A stretch of 64,000 bases of DNA from Gimesia chilikensis (GTDB lineage: Bacteria > Planctomycetota > Planctomycetia > Planctomycetales > Planctomycetaceae). The translations under genes were made by a program, and so were the position numbers. This document shows, in pieces, positions 62,690 through 64,000 of the stretch. The notes under the pieces are model-generated. The model was given only the letters and a program-made list of their open reading frames with translations. It made no database searches and had not been told where the DNA came from. The stretch covers positions 5,441,748-5,505,747 of the forward strand of contig NZ_CP036266.1 in assembly GCF_007744075.1 (NCBI RefSeq), read 5' to 3'. How positions within the stretch are numbered: the stretch's first letter is position 1; every line of letters begins with the position of its first letter.

Positions 62690-64000
62690 TCACTGCATTA
62701 TGCTGCATTCGGGGAGCGCTTCCATCAGCAGATTTTTTCCGTCATCGGTAACCTGGGTTTCGGTAAGATACAGTTCTCGCAGACTCTTCAGATCCTGCAG
62801 ATACAACAAACCAGAATCAGTCACATTGGTAAAAGATAATTGTAACCATTGAAGACCTGCCAGGCTTTTCAGATGGGTCAGGCCGGAATCATTTATCCCC
62901 GTATTCCCCAGATTTAAAGAGTCGAGGCTGGAGAGCCCTGACAGGTATTTTAAACCTTCGTTCGTTACTGCTGTGTGTTGCATCGTAATTGACCGCAACG
63001 TACCAAACTGACTCAGTTGTTCCAGGCCCGCATCACCCGTCTTTGTATTGTACAGATCAATCTTGCTTAGCGCTGGCAGTGCTTTCAGATGTGCGATTCC
63101 CACATCGGTGATGTTCGTATCATAGAGATCCAAAGTCTCAAGATTCTTCAAATAGCAGAACCACTTCAGGTCTTCATCGAGAACCTGTTTGTTTTCGTGC
63201 AGAAGGATTTTTCTAGTTTGAAACTCTCCGGTGGGAAGTTCAGACAGTTTCTCAATGACCTGCGGCTCTGCATCGACTGAAATCTCAACCACTCCCCCTA
63301 ATTCCAATGCCCTCGACGCAGCTGCCCTGTCATTATCTGCGGGATTGACGGGAATGGTACTTTTTTTGTCCGCAGGATTTGAAACGGCTTTTTCAGGTGC
63401 ACCGGTAGCAGTTTTAGCCGGATTCTTGAGCGGGCTGAAAAACAGATGCTGATTGGAGACTGCCCACCACAACAGCGCCAGAAAGCCGAGGGGCAACAAC
63501 CATCTCATAAATGGGTAGCGCGCTTTCGGTTGCATGACTGTAGAATCAAGACAGATACGACCATACTCTGAAAAGCACTCATCATCCTTGTATAGTGAAA
63601 AAAGTGTCGAGAGATCTTCATCCAACACGGCAGTACGTGGGCCTGGCTGAATTTGAATCGGCTCCTGCTGTGGCTGGTCTGTCTGCGAGGATTGATCTAA
63701 GGGAATGCTTTCCAGTGCTTCAATCAGTTCCGCGGTTGAGTTATATCGTTCGACGGGCTCCTTGCTCACCATTTTATGAAAGATGGCTTCCAGTTCGTCA
63801 GGTACTTCAGGACGCTGCTTTTGAATCGAAGGGATCGGCTGTTCCAGGTGAGCGAGTATTTTTTTGACAAATGAATCAGCCGGATACATCACCCTGCTGG
63901 TCAGTAAATAGTAGAGGGAACAACCAAGGCTATAAATATCAGAGCGTGCATCCGCAGCGTGTGTATTCTGAGCCTGTTCCGGTGACATATAGTCGAGTGT
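62690..64000 (-). CDS. Ser/Thr protein kinase with leucine-rich repeats (partial)
   Basis: Open to the window edge; the kinase N-lobe and catalytic loop lie outside. Visible: DYMSPEQAQN and ARSDIYSLGCSLYYLLT of the C-lobe, a linker, one transmembrane helix (WLLPLGFLALLWWAVS), a Pro/Thr-rich region, then about six leucine-rich repeats (LETLDLYDTNITDVGIAHL, LDSLNLGNTGINDSGLTHL). This membrane kinase with an external LRR sensor is common in planctomycetes and is the main taxonomic clue of the window. Confidence 0.85.
   Translation of the reverse strand, partial: TLDYMSPEQAQNTHAADARSDIYSLGCSLYYLLTSRVMYPADSFVKKILAHLEQPIPSIQKQRPEVPDELEAIFHKMVSKEPVERYNSTAELIEALESIPLDQSSQTDQPQQEPIQIQPGPRTAVLDEDLSTLFSLYKDDECFSEYGRICLDSTVMQPKARYPFMRWLLPLGFLALLWWAVSNQHLFFSPLKNPAKTATGAPEKAVSNPADKKSTIPVNPADNDRAAASRALELGGVVEISVDAEPQVIEKLSELPTGEFQTRKILLHENKQVLDEDLKWFCYLKNLETLDLYDTNITDVGIAHLKALPALSKIDLYNTKTGDAGLEQLSQFGTLRSITMQHTAVTNEGLKYLSGLSSLDSLNLGNTGINDSGLTHLKSLAGLQWLQLSFTNVTDSGLLYLQDLKSLRELYLTETQVTDDGKNLLMEALPECSIMQ

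Overview
The window looks like a planctomycete chromosome segment, possibly Gimesia-like. The evidence is indirect: a Ser/Thr kinase carrying leucine-rich repeats, very large repetitive WD40 NTPases, a Pup/UBact-type modifier system and intermediate GC. No rRNA, tRNA or CRISPR array is visible. About 52 kb (1-52.9 kb) is a dense accessory region that reads like a set of predicted NTP-dependent conflict or signalling systems. The last 11 kb hold a large serine recombinase and ordinary-looking genes: a ketosynthase/flavin-monooxygenase operon, a glycosyltransferase and the kinase.

Layout. 0-7.2 kb (minus): module A, consisting of STAND-like NTPase-WD40, three-helix membrane protein, TRAFAC-like GTPase, a 238-aa coiled-coil protein, a 216-aa Clp-N-like helical protein, and the start of another NTPase. 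A decayed NTPase relic precedes it. 7.2-10 kb: a G6PD-like dehydrogenase, a Pup-like small protein and an AAA+ ATPase. 10-12 kb: an AbiE-like toxin-antitoxin pair abutting a truncated NTPase. 12.6-17.8 kb: a 1724-aa NTPase with 21 WD40 blades. 18.2-32.1 kb (plus): CobS/MoxR-like AAA ATPase, metallopeptidase-vWA protein, Sel1 protein, Pup-like protein, PafA-like ligase, two unknown proteins, Lon-like S16 peptidase, NTPase and WD40 protein. 32.4-35.2 kb (minus): SABATH-like methyltransferase, membrane protein and lipoprotein. 35.5-48.4 kb: module B, an inverted near-copy of module A, with a Pup-like gene and a deleted AAA gene on its left and a small FH peptide on its right. 48.9-52.8 kb: two stand-alone WD40 proteins and a second FH peptide.

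Three observations tie the region together. (i) Eleven exact copies of CTGAA-N15-TCCT, nearly always followed by pyrimidine-rich or AT sequence, sit upstream of the Pup-like genes, both membrane-protein/GTPase modules, the AAA-vWA operon, one large NTPase, the dehydrogenase, one WD40 gene and both FH peptides. This looks like one alternative-sigma (ECF-type) regulon. (ii) Three small acidic proteins end in Ser-Gly-Glu like Pup/UBact, and one lies directly in front of a PafA-like ligase. That suggests a pupylation-like tag acting with the AAA, metallopeptidase-vWA and Lon-like proteins. (iii) The four complete NTPase-WD40 proteins carry 7, 14, 14 and 21 blades by my count, which is one, two, two and three seven-bladed propellers.

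The region also shows repeated duplication and decay: inverted 3.4-kb modules, NTPase relics at both ends, an AAA gene reduced to its two ends, tandem 135-bp blade duplications, and a dehydrogenase sitting behind an NTPase promoter. I infer a co-regulated, rapidly diversifying defence or stress-response region. No function has been shown, and family assignments come from motif reading without database searches.
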